Source of the DNA: Knufia peltigerae
Taxonomy: Eukaryota > Ascomycota > Eurotiomycetes > Chaetothyriales > Trichomeriaceae
Length of the DNA: 64,000 nt
Direction: 5' to 3'
Assembly (NCBI GenBank): GCA_030247855.1
Contig: JAPDRN010000139.1
Coordinates: 1-64,000, forward strand
Positions 34,135-44,018 of the stretch are shown here, one piece after another. The position numbers were made by a program, and so were the translations under genes. The notes beneath the pieces are model-generated. The model was not told the DNA's origin. It did not search any database and saw only the letters and a program-made list of their open reading frames with translations. Positions within the stretch are counted from its first letter, which is position 1; each line of letters starts with the position of its first letter.

Positions 34135-36216
34135 TCATCTCGTTGCAGCAGAGCCGCGCCATCTGCTCCCTCTGTTGACCTTTACGTTATTCCACATCAA
34201 AATAAAGACCACCGTTAGCGAGAATATCGCCGTCGCTGCAATAAGGATTCTTCCTTGCGCAACGGCATATGCTGCATTGATGGCCTCACGCTCTGCCGAT
34301 CCCCAGGGGTATGACAATTGTTTGCGGAGAGAACCATATATGCGGGATGCCTGTCTTTTGCTACTGTCTGGTAGATACTTTTCGAGGTATTCAGGGAGGG
34401 TATTTGTCCAAATGGCTCCGGAAATCGAAAGTCCAACGCTTGCACCGATTGATTCGAAGAGCGCCATCAGCGCCCAGATCATTGCGGCGTCGGCATGTTC
34501 GACCCGTGAAAGTATTGCCATCTCCGAACACAGGAGCAGACCTGCTTCACCAAACGAGATGAAGACTTGAGTCATCACTACGTATCCGATGTATTTTGTC
34601 TGGTTTCGGAAGTAGATCATCAGACCTGTCCCCAGCACTTTGATGGGAAGGAGGCCCAACGCTATCCACTTCACTCGTCCCCAGTATGAGATTCCACTTG
34701 CTAAAGGTTAGGAGACAAGCACAGATCAACACAGAAATGCGGATTCCGCACATACCAAGCGACTATAAGCCCGAAGACGGACGCCCCTAGACTGTAAATG
34801 TTGTTGATATAACCAGCGTTTTCAACACTCTGGTCGTAGACAACTTGTAGATAGGAGCTGAAGTAACTCTCGTAGCATCTGCAATCCACCTTGTCAGTGC
34901 CGTGGTTAGATGACGCGACTAGGTGACCTACCTTAGACCCATCCATTGTATAAATAGTACTGCGCACCCGCCTAGGACAGTCCTATCTTTCAGAACATGG
35001 TAGGACACAATCTTGAATGGCGCAACGCGTTCCCAAAATATAAACGCAACCAGGATAAACCCTCCCAGTACCATGAGGACAATGATGGCTGCAGACCTCC
35101 ATTTATGGGCTTGATAGGTTGCGATGGCCAGAGGAAGCAGGATGAATGAGAATCCTGCCACCAATAGAGCCATACCAATCGCTACAACGTCAGTGTTTCG
35201 AAGTCCGATCGACTAGGCGGTCAACAACGTACCGTCCCATTCTATAAGTGTTTGCACAAGCTTTTGTGACCAGCTGCCGCTACGAGGCGTCTTTTGGGCA
35301 ACTCTGCCTTCTGCCCTTGCCTTTCGCAGAGTGAAGAGGTAAACAACTAAGAGCGGAAGGGTCATGACGGGAATGAGTACGGCGAAAGTCCCAAAGCCCC
35401 AGCGCCAGGTGCTATGATGCAAGAATTGCTGCGCGAGAGCGGGTCCGGCGAATGTCGTCGCAATACGGGGCAATCCAAGTACAGCATAAACCAAACTCCG
35501 GTACTTCACGTTGGATATGTCGGCAGCGAACACGTTGATGACTAGCCCAACTCCCTCGATACCAACTGTTTGGAATACCTAGGCAAGATCAGCCTCGCGA
35601 CTGTGGCCAAGGACAGATCTTTGCTTACTTGTGCAACGGAAAACCCTACTGTACCGGTGCAGGCTGCAGCAATGAGCAGACCTTTTCTGTCAGCGTGTTT
35701 CAAAATTCCGAACTGAATGTTTGTCCCGAGGGTCTTACCAAGAACATCGAAGACGGTAGTGACGGTCAGGCCAACACCGCGGCCCCATATGTCCGTAATC
35801 CTCGCGAATGGTAATTTGGCCACTCCCCCTACTATGTTCGAGACAATCGAAGTGGCAGCGGTCAAGCCGTGGGCGTCGAACGAACTCAAGGCGTAGGGGC
35901 GAAGCGGCCCCAGCGACTGTGACTCTAATGCGTTGAAAAATGTCAAAAGAAGCCCGCTACGCAGGTTAGTATGTTGGACGGGCGAATCCACAACCACAAG
36001 GATGGTAGTATACCTTAGACAAAACAGCACACACAACGGCGTGGTCCAGCTCGCAATCACTGCTTCCGCTTCCACAACACCTTTCAAGCGTACGTCTCTC
36101 GTTGTGTTCTCAACATCACCGCCCGAGTCTCCTGTCCGGGTCTCGAAGACTGCAGAAGGGTGGCTCGTGGGTTGCGTCGAGGTCGTCCCTTCGGCCTTTT
36201 CGTCGAACTTGAGCAT
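34135..36216 (-). CDS. siderophore-iron transporter (SIT/ARN family MFS)
   Basis: Predicted proton-coupled importer of ferric siderophores, 603 aa, which is the usual family length. Six exons: 36216-36014, 35956-35629, 35578-35233, 35181-34932, 34878-34756 and 34696-34135, with introns of 50-59 nt. Family blocks are GLLLTFFNALESQSLGPLRP, PYALSSFDAHGL, GGVAKLPFARITDIWGR, VFQTVGIEGVGLVINVFAAD, RWGFGTFAVLIPVM, CYESYFSSYLQVVYDQSV, INNIYSLGASVFGL and GSAEREAINAAYAVAQ, covering the 14-helix SIT layout with the N-terminal hydrophilic tail. The last intron has two acceptors 4 nt apart (TAG and CAAG), and only the downstream one keeps frame. It lies among pseudogenes but has no internal stop. GATAAG elements upstream would suit iron regulation by a SreA-type GATA factor. 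Confidence 0.85.
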
Positions 36217-37900
36217 ATTGTTCAAAGGCTCTCCTCGGACACAAGAACCTAATATAGAACGGTTCACTGCCGAGTCACAAAGATCAAGGGTATATTGCTG
36301 TACTAAAGTCGTATCACCGTGATAGATAAGATCAATCTTAGATCTCTGGAAGTTGGCATATCATGTCTTATCTAGTCTCATCTAATTTAATCTCTTCACT
36401 ATAGAACCATTAGAGAGTGGAGCCAAAGACCTAGTACTGTATACAACTCTACTGCCCGCCACCATCGTAGAGAGGATTATGAACCGCGATTGCCGCACCT
36501 GCCGCACTGCTGTGACTATGGGCTGCATATGTGGCAACAATTTGTTAAATCACACACGATAAATCGAGCCTAGAAAGGAAAACTGACTTCACACGATCTG
36601 AAAATGCCGGTATCTGAATCCTTGGACACAGAAACCGAGTCTTCTACAGTGTTCAGACACAGTGCTTGTCGCTTCTATCGATTCACACGAAGAATAGTAG
36701 TGTGAATTTGGCCTATCGTTCTTCTCCTCCTTACACTTACACTCTTATGAGATGACGAAGGCGAGATGCCGAAATCTTACGATCGCTTCAATTATCGACA
36801 CTCTCAAAAGTTTCTTCTGAATAGTGTCTAGCTAGTAAAGAAATGTGAATTAACTTCTCATATCACGGTTTTTCCTAGATTAGATCTTCAGCCGGTGGTA
36901 GCAACGATAGTAGATCAAACAAACTCCTCGAACTCCTTGATTGGCCAGTAAATGTGTAATGATAGCTGTACCGAAGAGTGAGGTTGCACCTTTCGTGAGG
37001 CACGCATTCCGCTCAACTGCTTCCTGAATTATACAATTTGATTTAATGAGAGCTCCGTACCCAGGAAGACGACGCTTAGTATGAACAGCCTGGTGGATGT
37101 TCACAATACACGGTTCTCAGCCCACCGCAATATCCTGTCTAATGGCCGAACCGAGGGGTGGAGCGTCATCTTGATTTCGCATGTCAATGATCTGTTTTCC
37201 ACGCATGAAACATTAAGCTGTGTTATCTCTACTCTCTTTGTAAACTGCAGGTGAGGAGCATTACTTGACCGTCTGCGAACATGATCTTCAGTTATCCGCA
37301 ATATCCGATCATCTTTGTAGCTGCGCTCCACCAACGTATAGGTGGCTAGCTCGGTGTCGGTTATAACGCAGTATGGTCAAATTTTTGGGCCGGGATCACG
37401 GTGCACTGTGTTAGGGGACGAAAGCTACTGAGCAGCCTAAATAGCACACGCTACCGACCCTATGAGAATAGTCACTCGTTATGACGATGATGGGCACAGA
37501 GCTATTTGAAGTTGCATTAACATACGTAACACGATGACCAGCAAGGAAGTCAAGACTCTCCAAGTCATTCCACTGCGATGGTCGCCAGGCATCTTGTAGG
37601 AAACATCTAACGGTCGCGTGGGTTCTTCAGTCAATCGTTCCAATCCCATCCGCTGGGCCTAGGATGGTAGCTACGTGTGAGACTCGGGTGGTCAATAAAA
37701 GTCTTCCAACAGCATAGATTTTATTTAAAGGAGAGATCTTCCCAGAGCAGTATCCATCTATTCAGTAGTAGTAGCAGCTCATCCGAAGAAGAGTCGAGTT
37801 TTGGACTGACGAGATGCTATGTTTGACTCACCTTGCCCAACCACAAGGGTCACATCAGCCAGATCTCTCTGTCTGTCGCCCAGTGAGCCGTATCGTACTC
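36217..37900. other. intergenic within the decaying locus
   Basis: About 1.7 kb upstream of the siderophore transporter. Apart from the GATAAG elements nothing is recognisable. Open frames are short (under 80 codons) and interrupted, so relics of a further gene are possible but not demonstrable. Confidence 0.45.
36325..36372. promoter_or_regulatory. candidate GATA-factor sites upstream of the siderophore transporter
   Basis: GATAAG at 36325-36330 and its reverse complement CTTATC at 36367-36372 lie about 110 and 155 nt upstream of the transporter ATG. Fungal siderophore transporters are commonly repressed by GATA factors (SreA/Sfu1 type) through ATCWGATAA-like sites. These are imperfect matches, and GATA core motifs are frequent by chance. 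Confidence 0.3.
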
Positions 37901-38400
37901 TCAACGAATTCGCCGTAGGTCCGCTCCGTCAATGTCGCTCGCAACCTGCCTTGTGGTCTCCCGCCCCCTCAATATTCTGCCCTGTTCATCACGTTCTCCT
38001 ATCAAAGGCACGTCCAGCTCGACGTTACTCCCATCCATTTTCGCGATCTTCACCACGTGGCGATCTGCGATCCTGTTCTCTTCCTGCACCAGGAGTTCGA
38101 CATCGACGTCCATCAAGTGGGTAATGCTCCGTATCTTCTACACGTGCTCCTTGAACTCGCCGTACGTGGAGCTGTGGCGGTCGATGACCTGAATGTGATC
38201 TGGACTTAGCCGGGGGAAGAGCAAGGGCGGCATCACCCTGTTTCCTAATTGGGGTTGAGTCACGAGCAGGTAAACCACACCGTGGCACCTCTCATTGTCA
38301 GACCTGCACGAATCGGCTCAGAAAGCCATCAACCCATTCTTCTAGGATTCGAAAGGCCACGTTGTGAACGGCGACAGACGCTGGCGACGACGTCAAACCC
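37901..38400 (-). pseudogene. NTF2/SnoaL-like gene remnant
   Basis: Minus-strand remnant resembling fungal NTF2-fold (SnoaL-like) proteins. An upstream piece reads VAVHNVAFRILEEWVDGF. After a presumed intron with a poor donor (GTCTGA), the main piece reads VMPPLLFPRLSPDHIQVI, STYGEFKEHV, then a TAG stop at about 38139, then KIRSITHLMDVDVELLVQEE, NRIADRHVVKIAKMDGSNVE and LDVPLIGERDEQGRI. The helix-then-strands order, the YGEFK.HV block and the RHVV strand fit the fold. The in-frame stop and the phase mismatch at the intron argue that the gene is broken. The family assignment is by pattern only. It sits between the siderophore transporter and the broken FAD oxidoreductase, on the same strand as both. 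Confidence 0.5.
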
Positions 38401-38766
38401 GCTGGGACAAGGCTGTGGCAAGAAAGGGGCCTAAAGGCTAGCTGGGATCCGCGAAAGACAGGGCGCTGCCAAACGTGGGGCAATCTTAACAAAAATCCAA
38501 ATATGACCACGTCCATTGTGCCGACATATCCTGCACACGTCTTAAGCCTTGTCGATAGCACGACTTTCGTGAACAAAGATGACAAAACCAGCCCTGCATC
38601 GCTAGGAGCTCGCGTTCGAGGGCCAGCCAGTGAAACACTGACAGCGGACTATTTGGATTGGGACATTGATGAAATTCCGTATGCCACGAAGGAAGCGCCA
38701 AACATGGGAAATGGGATGTGAAGATGCCTTTACTTCACTAGTGTGACTTGGTAGGGCCAAGCCATG

Positions 38767-40195
38767 TCAGACTTCGTCATGGCTGAGATTCATGCCCTTG
38801 TCGTCTTCCAAAACTCCCGCTCTGGCCAGGTTGTGGCGGTCAAGGAGCGCACCATTCTCAAGTAGCACTCTCCGGACTTCGCCAGGATCAGGATCGGCTC
38901 CGGTCGCTACCCGCAATGCTGCCGCTATGCCTGCTGCTTGTCCAGTTGCCAGTGCTGTACCCATGACACAGACAGCGCTGTAAGCTGCCTGGTCGCCATC
39001 AACACAGCGCCCGGCACAGAACAGATTTGGTGTGTTGATGCTATGCAAACAACGCAGTGGGATTTCGAAGGTTCCCTCGGGCGGCGTCGTGGACAGGATC
39101 GGCCAATCTTCCTTGGTACTGTCATGTCACTCCATATACCAGGCTCCAACGGCGACGGTGTCATCAAAATAGTTACCTTTGACAATGTCAGCCCTCGTCA
39201 GCCGATACCGTGAGTTGACGTGGCGAGATTCGCGCGCGCCAAAGTTGGGTCCAGTGGACACGAGATACATGTTCTCATGCCCGGGCAGCTTGCGAAGAAT
39301 ATTCAAGGTACACCTTGGCTTGGATTCTTCCCTGCCTCTCTGCAGCAGAGATGCTGACGCTGTCTCTGGCGTCGTACCGTGCCGAGGCCATATATGTGCA
39401 AATGTTCCCAGAACCAGGCAGCTTGATAAGGACACCGACATTTCGAGGTACAATCTTCTTCAACGCCGGATTTTGCTCTTTCGCGGCAATTATGGCATCG
39501 CGCCACAGACTAGAAGACGGGTTCGCCTGCGTCAGGCCACCAAATCGAGTCGCCAATGAGCCCATGTTGATATGCCCATGGTTGCCATATCTCGTTGAGG
39601 CACCGGCGTGGGCCGCCAAATCGCCGTCTCCGGAGCAGTCAATGAATGCTTTTCCGAAAATCTTTCGCCGACCTTTGCGTTCCTGGATGTTGATGCTTGA
39701 TAGATTACTGTCGCTTCTCTCGCCCCCAACGACCGTACAATGAAGGACAGTCTCGATCCCATAAGCAGCCATTACATCATCCAGCACGCGCTTCAACCCT
39801 TCTGGATCGACATTCTGAACCCCCACCGTTAGTTGTCTGGCGCTCAAAATTCAGTTTTCTGGGTTTATCTGTACCTAGACATATGCAACTATCTTATCTG
39901 GAGTCGCAGCAGCCGAACCATCGGTTACCAATTTCGAATGGATTTCTGACCAGATGGCCCCAAACGCTCTTCTCGGCTTGTGCTCGACACCGTACAGCCC
40001 GCAATAAGACGTGACACCTCGATGGGTTGCAGCGCCGCCGAGGCAACCTTCCGATTCTATGATCAGGACACGAGCATGGGGCGCTGCTTGTTTCGCTCCT
40101 ATTGCAGCACCAATCCCGGCAGCTCCGCCACCAACGACAATGACATCGTACGATGTATCAGACTCGTGATCAGGCCTCGTGGCATGGGGCGACAT
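38767..40195 (-). pseudogene. FAD-dependent oxidoreductase (FAD_oxidored family), disrupted
   Basis: Flavoprotein dehydrogenase of the FAD_oxidored family, about 456 codons, exons 40195-39875 and 39814-38767. The N-terminus has the dinucleotide-binding motif YDVIVVGGGAAGIGAAIGA with the following acidic strand end LIIESEGCLGG. Later family blocks are FGKAFIDCSGDGDLAAHAGA, FGARESRHVNSRYRLTRADI, DTVAVGAWYME, EIPLRCL and the C-terminal FCAGRCVDGDQAAYSA. Lesions: exon 1 ends in TAG immediately before a GTACAG donor, where CAG|GTACAG would be expected; near 39300 the frame changes by one nucleotide between GRIQAK and TLNILRKLPGHE; and TGA at 39129-39127 replaces a sense codon in YME-x-HDSTKEDW. 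Alternative donors could bypass the first stop, but the frameshift and second stop remain. Substrate unknown. Confidence 0.82.
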
Positions 40196-40559
40196 TGTGC
40201 GTGGTTTTGTTTGTTGTGTGCTGAACTTTTGGCGTCTTGAGGTCGGAAGAGTTGTACCAATACGTCGCTCAGCGCGGCTATAGTAGCTATCGGAGAAGCA
40301 GGGAGTCTCTATGGAAGGCCGTCAGAACCGATCCAATCTATATTGGAACGTCACCTTAGTATTCGTCTCACATATATACAGGGAATTTGTTGTATTGTAA
40401 GTGTTTCGATGTCGCGGAGGCAAATGCCGCAGTTCCGCCGCACTCATGGTGACACACGATATCCATTCCCGACCCTTGACTTCAGTGATCCATAACGGAG
40501 AACAGTCTCGTCCGGGCGCTCATGTTGACACTCCGGCCATGCTGAGATCGGGATTTGGT
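40196..40559. other. spacer between divergent pseudogenes
   Basis: About 360 nt between the minus-strand FAD oxidoreductase and the plus-strand aldolase remnant, probably their former shared promoter plus the lost aldolase N-terminus. No readable N-terminal aldolase sequence could be recovered here. Confidence 0.45.
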
Positions 40560-41333
40560 CCTGATACCCGCAGCAGAGGCCAAACAGGCACCTCTCATCC
40601 TCCAGCTTTTCCTCTGGGCCATTACCTACAGCGACGGATAGCTGGTTCATGCCGCTGCACATCATGCCCGAAGAGGCTCGGTGAAGGTTCCCTTACATTT
40701 GGATCATGCGCAGAACGAGGAGCTGAGCAAGCACGCCGCGGCGAATTTGCCATTCGGGTCCATCATGATTGACACGAGCCGTTACGAGATGGACGAAAAT
40801 CTCAAATCACCCGCCAGCTAGTCGCCTTCTGCAGCGAACACAAGACCACGACCGAGGCAGAGCCTAGGCGGATCGAGAGAGAAGAAGATGCGTCGCGGAC
40901 ACGGCAGGCCTCAATTGTATACTGACTTCAGCCGACCAAGTCGAGAACTTCATTGCCACTAGAATCGACTTTCTAGTTCCCGCCTCTGGAAACGTCCACG
41001 GTGACTATGAACCGCGAGGACCGATACTGGATTATGGATTGTCTCGCCATGATAGGAGAAAAGGTCGCCGACAGAATACGCCTTATAGTCCACGGCACCA
41101 ACAACTGGCCTGAGCATATCACGAAACTAGGTGTCGATAGGGAATGCGTCAAGACCAACGTGAATGAATTGGGTTTGCTTGCTTGCCTGAACTATCTCAA
41201 GTCCTGCGCACCAGGTAAATCTTTGACCACCACGATGGACGGGGGCAATGGAGATTCAGAGACTTACCGAATGGGATATTCATGTATGTGGGAGTGCCCG
41301 CAGGGCATAAAGATTTTCCAGTCATCCTGCTAG
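40560..41333 (+). pseudogene. class II (fructose-bisphosphate-type) aldolase remnant
   Basis: Heavily decayed gene for a zinc-dependent class II ketose-bisphosphate aldolase-like enzyme. Recognisable blocks in order: AAEAKQAPLILQLFLWAITY, a TAG stop, then LVHAAAHHARRGSVKVPLHL with the zinc-ligand motif HLDHAQNEEL. Next is FGSIMIDTSRYEMDENLK, and in another frame ITRQLVAFCSEHKTTTEAEP. In a third frame come VADTAGLNCILTSADQVENF and the second zinc-site motif SGNVHGDY. A final shift gives IGEKVADRIRLIVHGTNNWP and VKTNVNELGLLACLNYLKSC. The first two shifts look like single-base losses at about 40800 and 40890; the third is near 41045. The N-terminal 50 or so residues are not identifiable. Gene loss here is older than for the adjacent transporter. 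Confidence 0.85.
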
Positions 41334-43124
41334 ATTAATCTCCACCAAATTCTCTCAAATTACGCATGGAAGGCGCTCTGTTGAGATCTAGATTGACGAG
41401 AGCTGATTTCACGAACAGGACAGGTCAATTTTGATGGGCCCTTATCTATCACGAGAGAACAAGCACGAGCTTTTAGGAGGCCTTTCAAGGGAAGTGACAG
41501 TTAGAAGAAGCACGACAGCTGTTAACGATTGTAGAGTCTTGGATTTAGGAAATTTCACTGACCTTGCTATCAGCACAAACTCGAAACAGTATCGAGTTCA
41601 TCGTGGTATTGTCTGTTGTCAGTCTGACGTTCCGTCTCGGATTCTCATACATAGCAAACATGTGCTAGTCTCATTCTCTTTCCTAGATCCCCTTCATCAT
41701 AGGTCTGCCATACTCATACCACTAGTACCTCTGCAGCATATCGAACACTCAAGAGACTGCTCAATCACGTTTGTTATGCGTCAAAGGTCTCGGCGGGCAC
41801 CCAGGATGATTTTGGCAAGGCATGGCAGGGGATGGCATGGTTAGCGGCCAGCAGAAGGATTTGCCATCCCAATCCCAACCAAAGGACAAGGACTCCGGTC
41901 ATTTCCCGCCTTATCGTCCATCGCCTACTGTACGGGGCGCACTGTGCATGAGTGTGTCGTCAACCACACTGCGAAGCTTCCCACTCATAAAACCACCTCC
42001 GACTCCTTGCGATAATTCCAACCTGGTCCCACATGCGCCCTGTCAGCTACGGAGTCCTTGGGCACTCGAAGATTCCCATTTAATTCCCCTGGCACTACGG
42101 CTACAGCCACGATACGGAGTATTGGAGGGTACGACGCCGAGATCGACTACTGTCCCAGGCACTGCTTGCGAAATCTCTCTCCTTTACGCGTACGAGTACC
42201 TCTGACGGTCCCCTCCCTGGGTACGAGTACTCGTATAGAACTCTGTACATACAAGTGGCCGAATATCGCTGCGGCTGAACAGTGCCGCACTAGGCCCGCC
42301 CACTCCATCCACAGTCCCATTGACGCGAGATCCACCAAACTTGGCGTGCCCGGGGGTTTCGTCCACAGACACACAGACCCTCCGGAATAATGGTCTGCCA
42401 GCTTGCAACGAGGCGTCAGTGGCTGCGCACGGCGGGCTTGGCGCCTACGTAGAGGCACGAGCATGTGGATTCTGATTGGGATCCAGCATCATTCCCACTC
42501 AGCTAGCACGGGTGGCCATGGGCCATCAAAGCGCTTCTGATGGCACATCAGGCTTGCGAAACGGGTTGCGATTTTCGCTTGGATAAAGACAGGACTCTTG
42601 AAATCCGACTGAAATGACAATCAGGTATTGTACTTGAATCAGGCTCTTTACCTCACCAGTATCCATACCTATTCTCAAGCTGTACGAGCTGATCTCCGCC
42701 CTGACCAAGTTATTTCGAACTCCTGTCCATGTCAATCCATCACCATTTTTGTTGAAACTCTTGGGATCTTTGCCGGGTCTAATTGACTTCGCCCCCCCCT
42801 TCAGCTTGGATGCAACGGCTTGCATAAGAAGAGCCTCCAACGACCTTCCTTCTGGTGCAATTACTTTACGTCCCAACCCTCCTTGCGAAATCCCCACGTT
42901 ACAACTGCACGTTTGGTCTTCCCCGGGCCCAACGCCCGTCCTTATCTCTTGGCAGATCAGCGCGAGAGTTCGAGACTATTACGTTCGTTACCCAGCCTTT
43001 TGTTCTTCCCACGCGGAATTAACCTCATCGACCATATCCTCGGTGCCAACTGCTCAAAGCACATTCCCAGGCAAAACGAAAACTTGGTACGAAAGTCGCC
43101 CACACGCTCGTTACATCTCTCACA
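41334..43124. other. intergenic, no gene seen
   Basis: About 1.8 kb separating the decaying locus from the sulfotransferase gene. One TACGGAGTA copy lies at 42113-42121. Open frames of 100-190 codons overlap on both strands and carry no motifs. Confidence 0.5.
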
Positions 43125-44018
43125 ATGGCTTCCGGTATCCCATACACCCCCAAGCCTGCGACCGACATCTTTACCCCATATCAGACCGATATCAATCGAC
43201 GAGAATGCAAGAGAATAGTGCCCATGCGAGTTCTCGCACTCGGTCTTGGCCGAACGGGCACTGCGTCGCTGCGAGCCGCCCTCAAAGAGTTGGGCTACAC
43301 GGACACATACCACATGATGTCTGCGAGCGTTGAGAACCCGCCGGACTGCCTCTGCTGGATGGATGCCTTTGCGGCCAAGTACGAGGGCAAGGGCAAGTTC
43401 GGTCGTGAAGAGTGGGACGCCCTGTTCGGTCACTGCCAGGCCGTATGCGACTGGCCTGCGGTCGCCTTCGCCAAAGAATTGATCGAGGCCTACCCCGAGG
43501 CCAAGATCATCATCACAACTCGAGACGTCGACTCGTGGCACGCTTCCGTCATGAAGACGGTCAACTGGCGCGCGAACGACCCCGAGCTCAAGGCCGTCGC
43601 CAACTTCGACTGGGCCGCTGGACTATACCACCCCATGCTACGCAAATTCTGGAAGTACTTCTTCAACGACGACTTCGAACAGTCAGGCAAAGAACGGTTC
43701 CACGACTACTACAAGGAGATCCGCGAACTAGTGCCTCCTGGAAAGTTGCTCGAGTACCGCGTCAGCTCTGGCTGGAGGCCTCTGTGCGAGTATCTCGGCG
43801 AGCCGATCCCCGACAAGCCATTCCCCCGGTCCAACGACGCAGACGGCTTCGTCCAACGATGTCGAACTCAGAACCGCAAGCAGATGATGAATGTCATCTT
43901 CCGCGCTTTGGTCGTTGGAGTACCAGTGGTCGCAACGGCGCTGTCTGCTACGTTTGCCTACACCCACTACCTCCCCAAAGTGGCCCAGAACACTTCCCTG
44001 TTCACTGCAGCCTCCTGA
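43125..44018 (+). CDS. P-loop sulfotransferase-family protein
   Basis: Single-exon gene of 297 aa. It belongs to the fungal sulfotransferase family (Sulfotransfer_4 type) often mislabelled as NAD-dependent epimerase. The 5'-phosphosulfate-binding loop is at about residues 36-50 (VLALGLGRTGTASLR). A later block, YPEAKIIITTRDVDSWHAS (about residues 125-143), is the 3'-phosphate-binding strand and loop, with the expected arginine and serine. Intermediate conserved features are the CDWPAV helix and DCLCWMDAF. The C-terminus is a probable membrane anchor, MMNVIFRALVVGVPVVATAL, so the protein may be membrane-bound with a cytosolic catalytic domain. PAPS-dependent sulfation is the family expectation, but an acceptor is not known for these fungal proteins. 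Codon use is GC-rich, suggesting good expression. Confidence 0.88.
   Translation: MASGIPYTPKPATDIFTPYQTDINRRECKRIVPMRVLALGLGRTGTASLRAALKELGYTDTYHMMSASVENPPDCLCWMDAFAAKYEGKGKFGREEWDALFGHCQAVCDWPAVAFAKELIEAYPEAKIIITTRDVDSWHASVMKTVNWRANDPELKAVANFDWAAGLYHPMLRKFWKYFFNDDFEQSGKERFHDYYKEIRELVPPGKLLEYRVSSGWRPLCEYLGEPIPDKPFPRSNDADGFVQRCRTQNRKQMMNVIFRALVVGVPVVATALSATFAYTHYLPKVAQNTSLFTAAS

Noticed and set aside
30724..41333. Repeat-induced point mutation as the cause of the cluster decay
   Set aside because: The identifiable lesions include indels, a G-to-T change and a G-to-A change outside CpA. Only the TAG at the FAD exon boundary fits RIP, and the region does not look AT-enriched.
42526..42897. 123-codon minus-strand frame with a Lys/Gly-rich start
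   Set aside because: No homologous motif, no splice support and overlapping opposite-strand frames of similar length.
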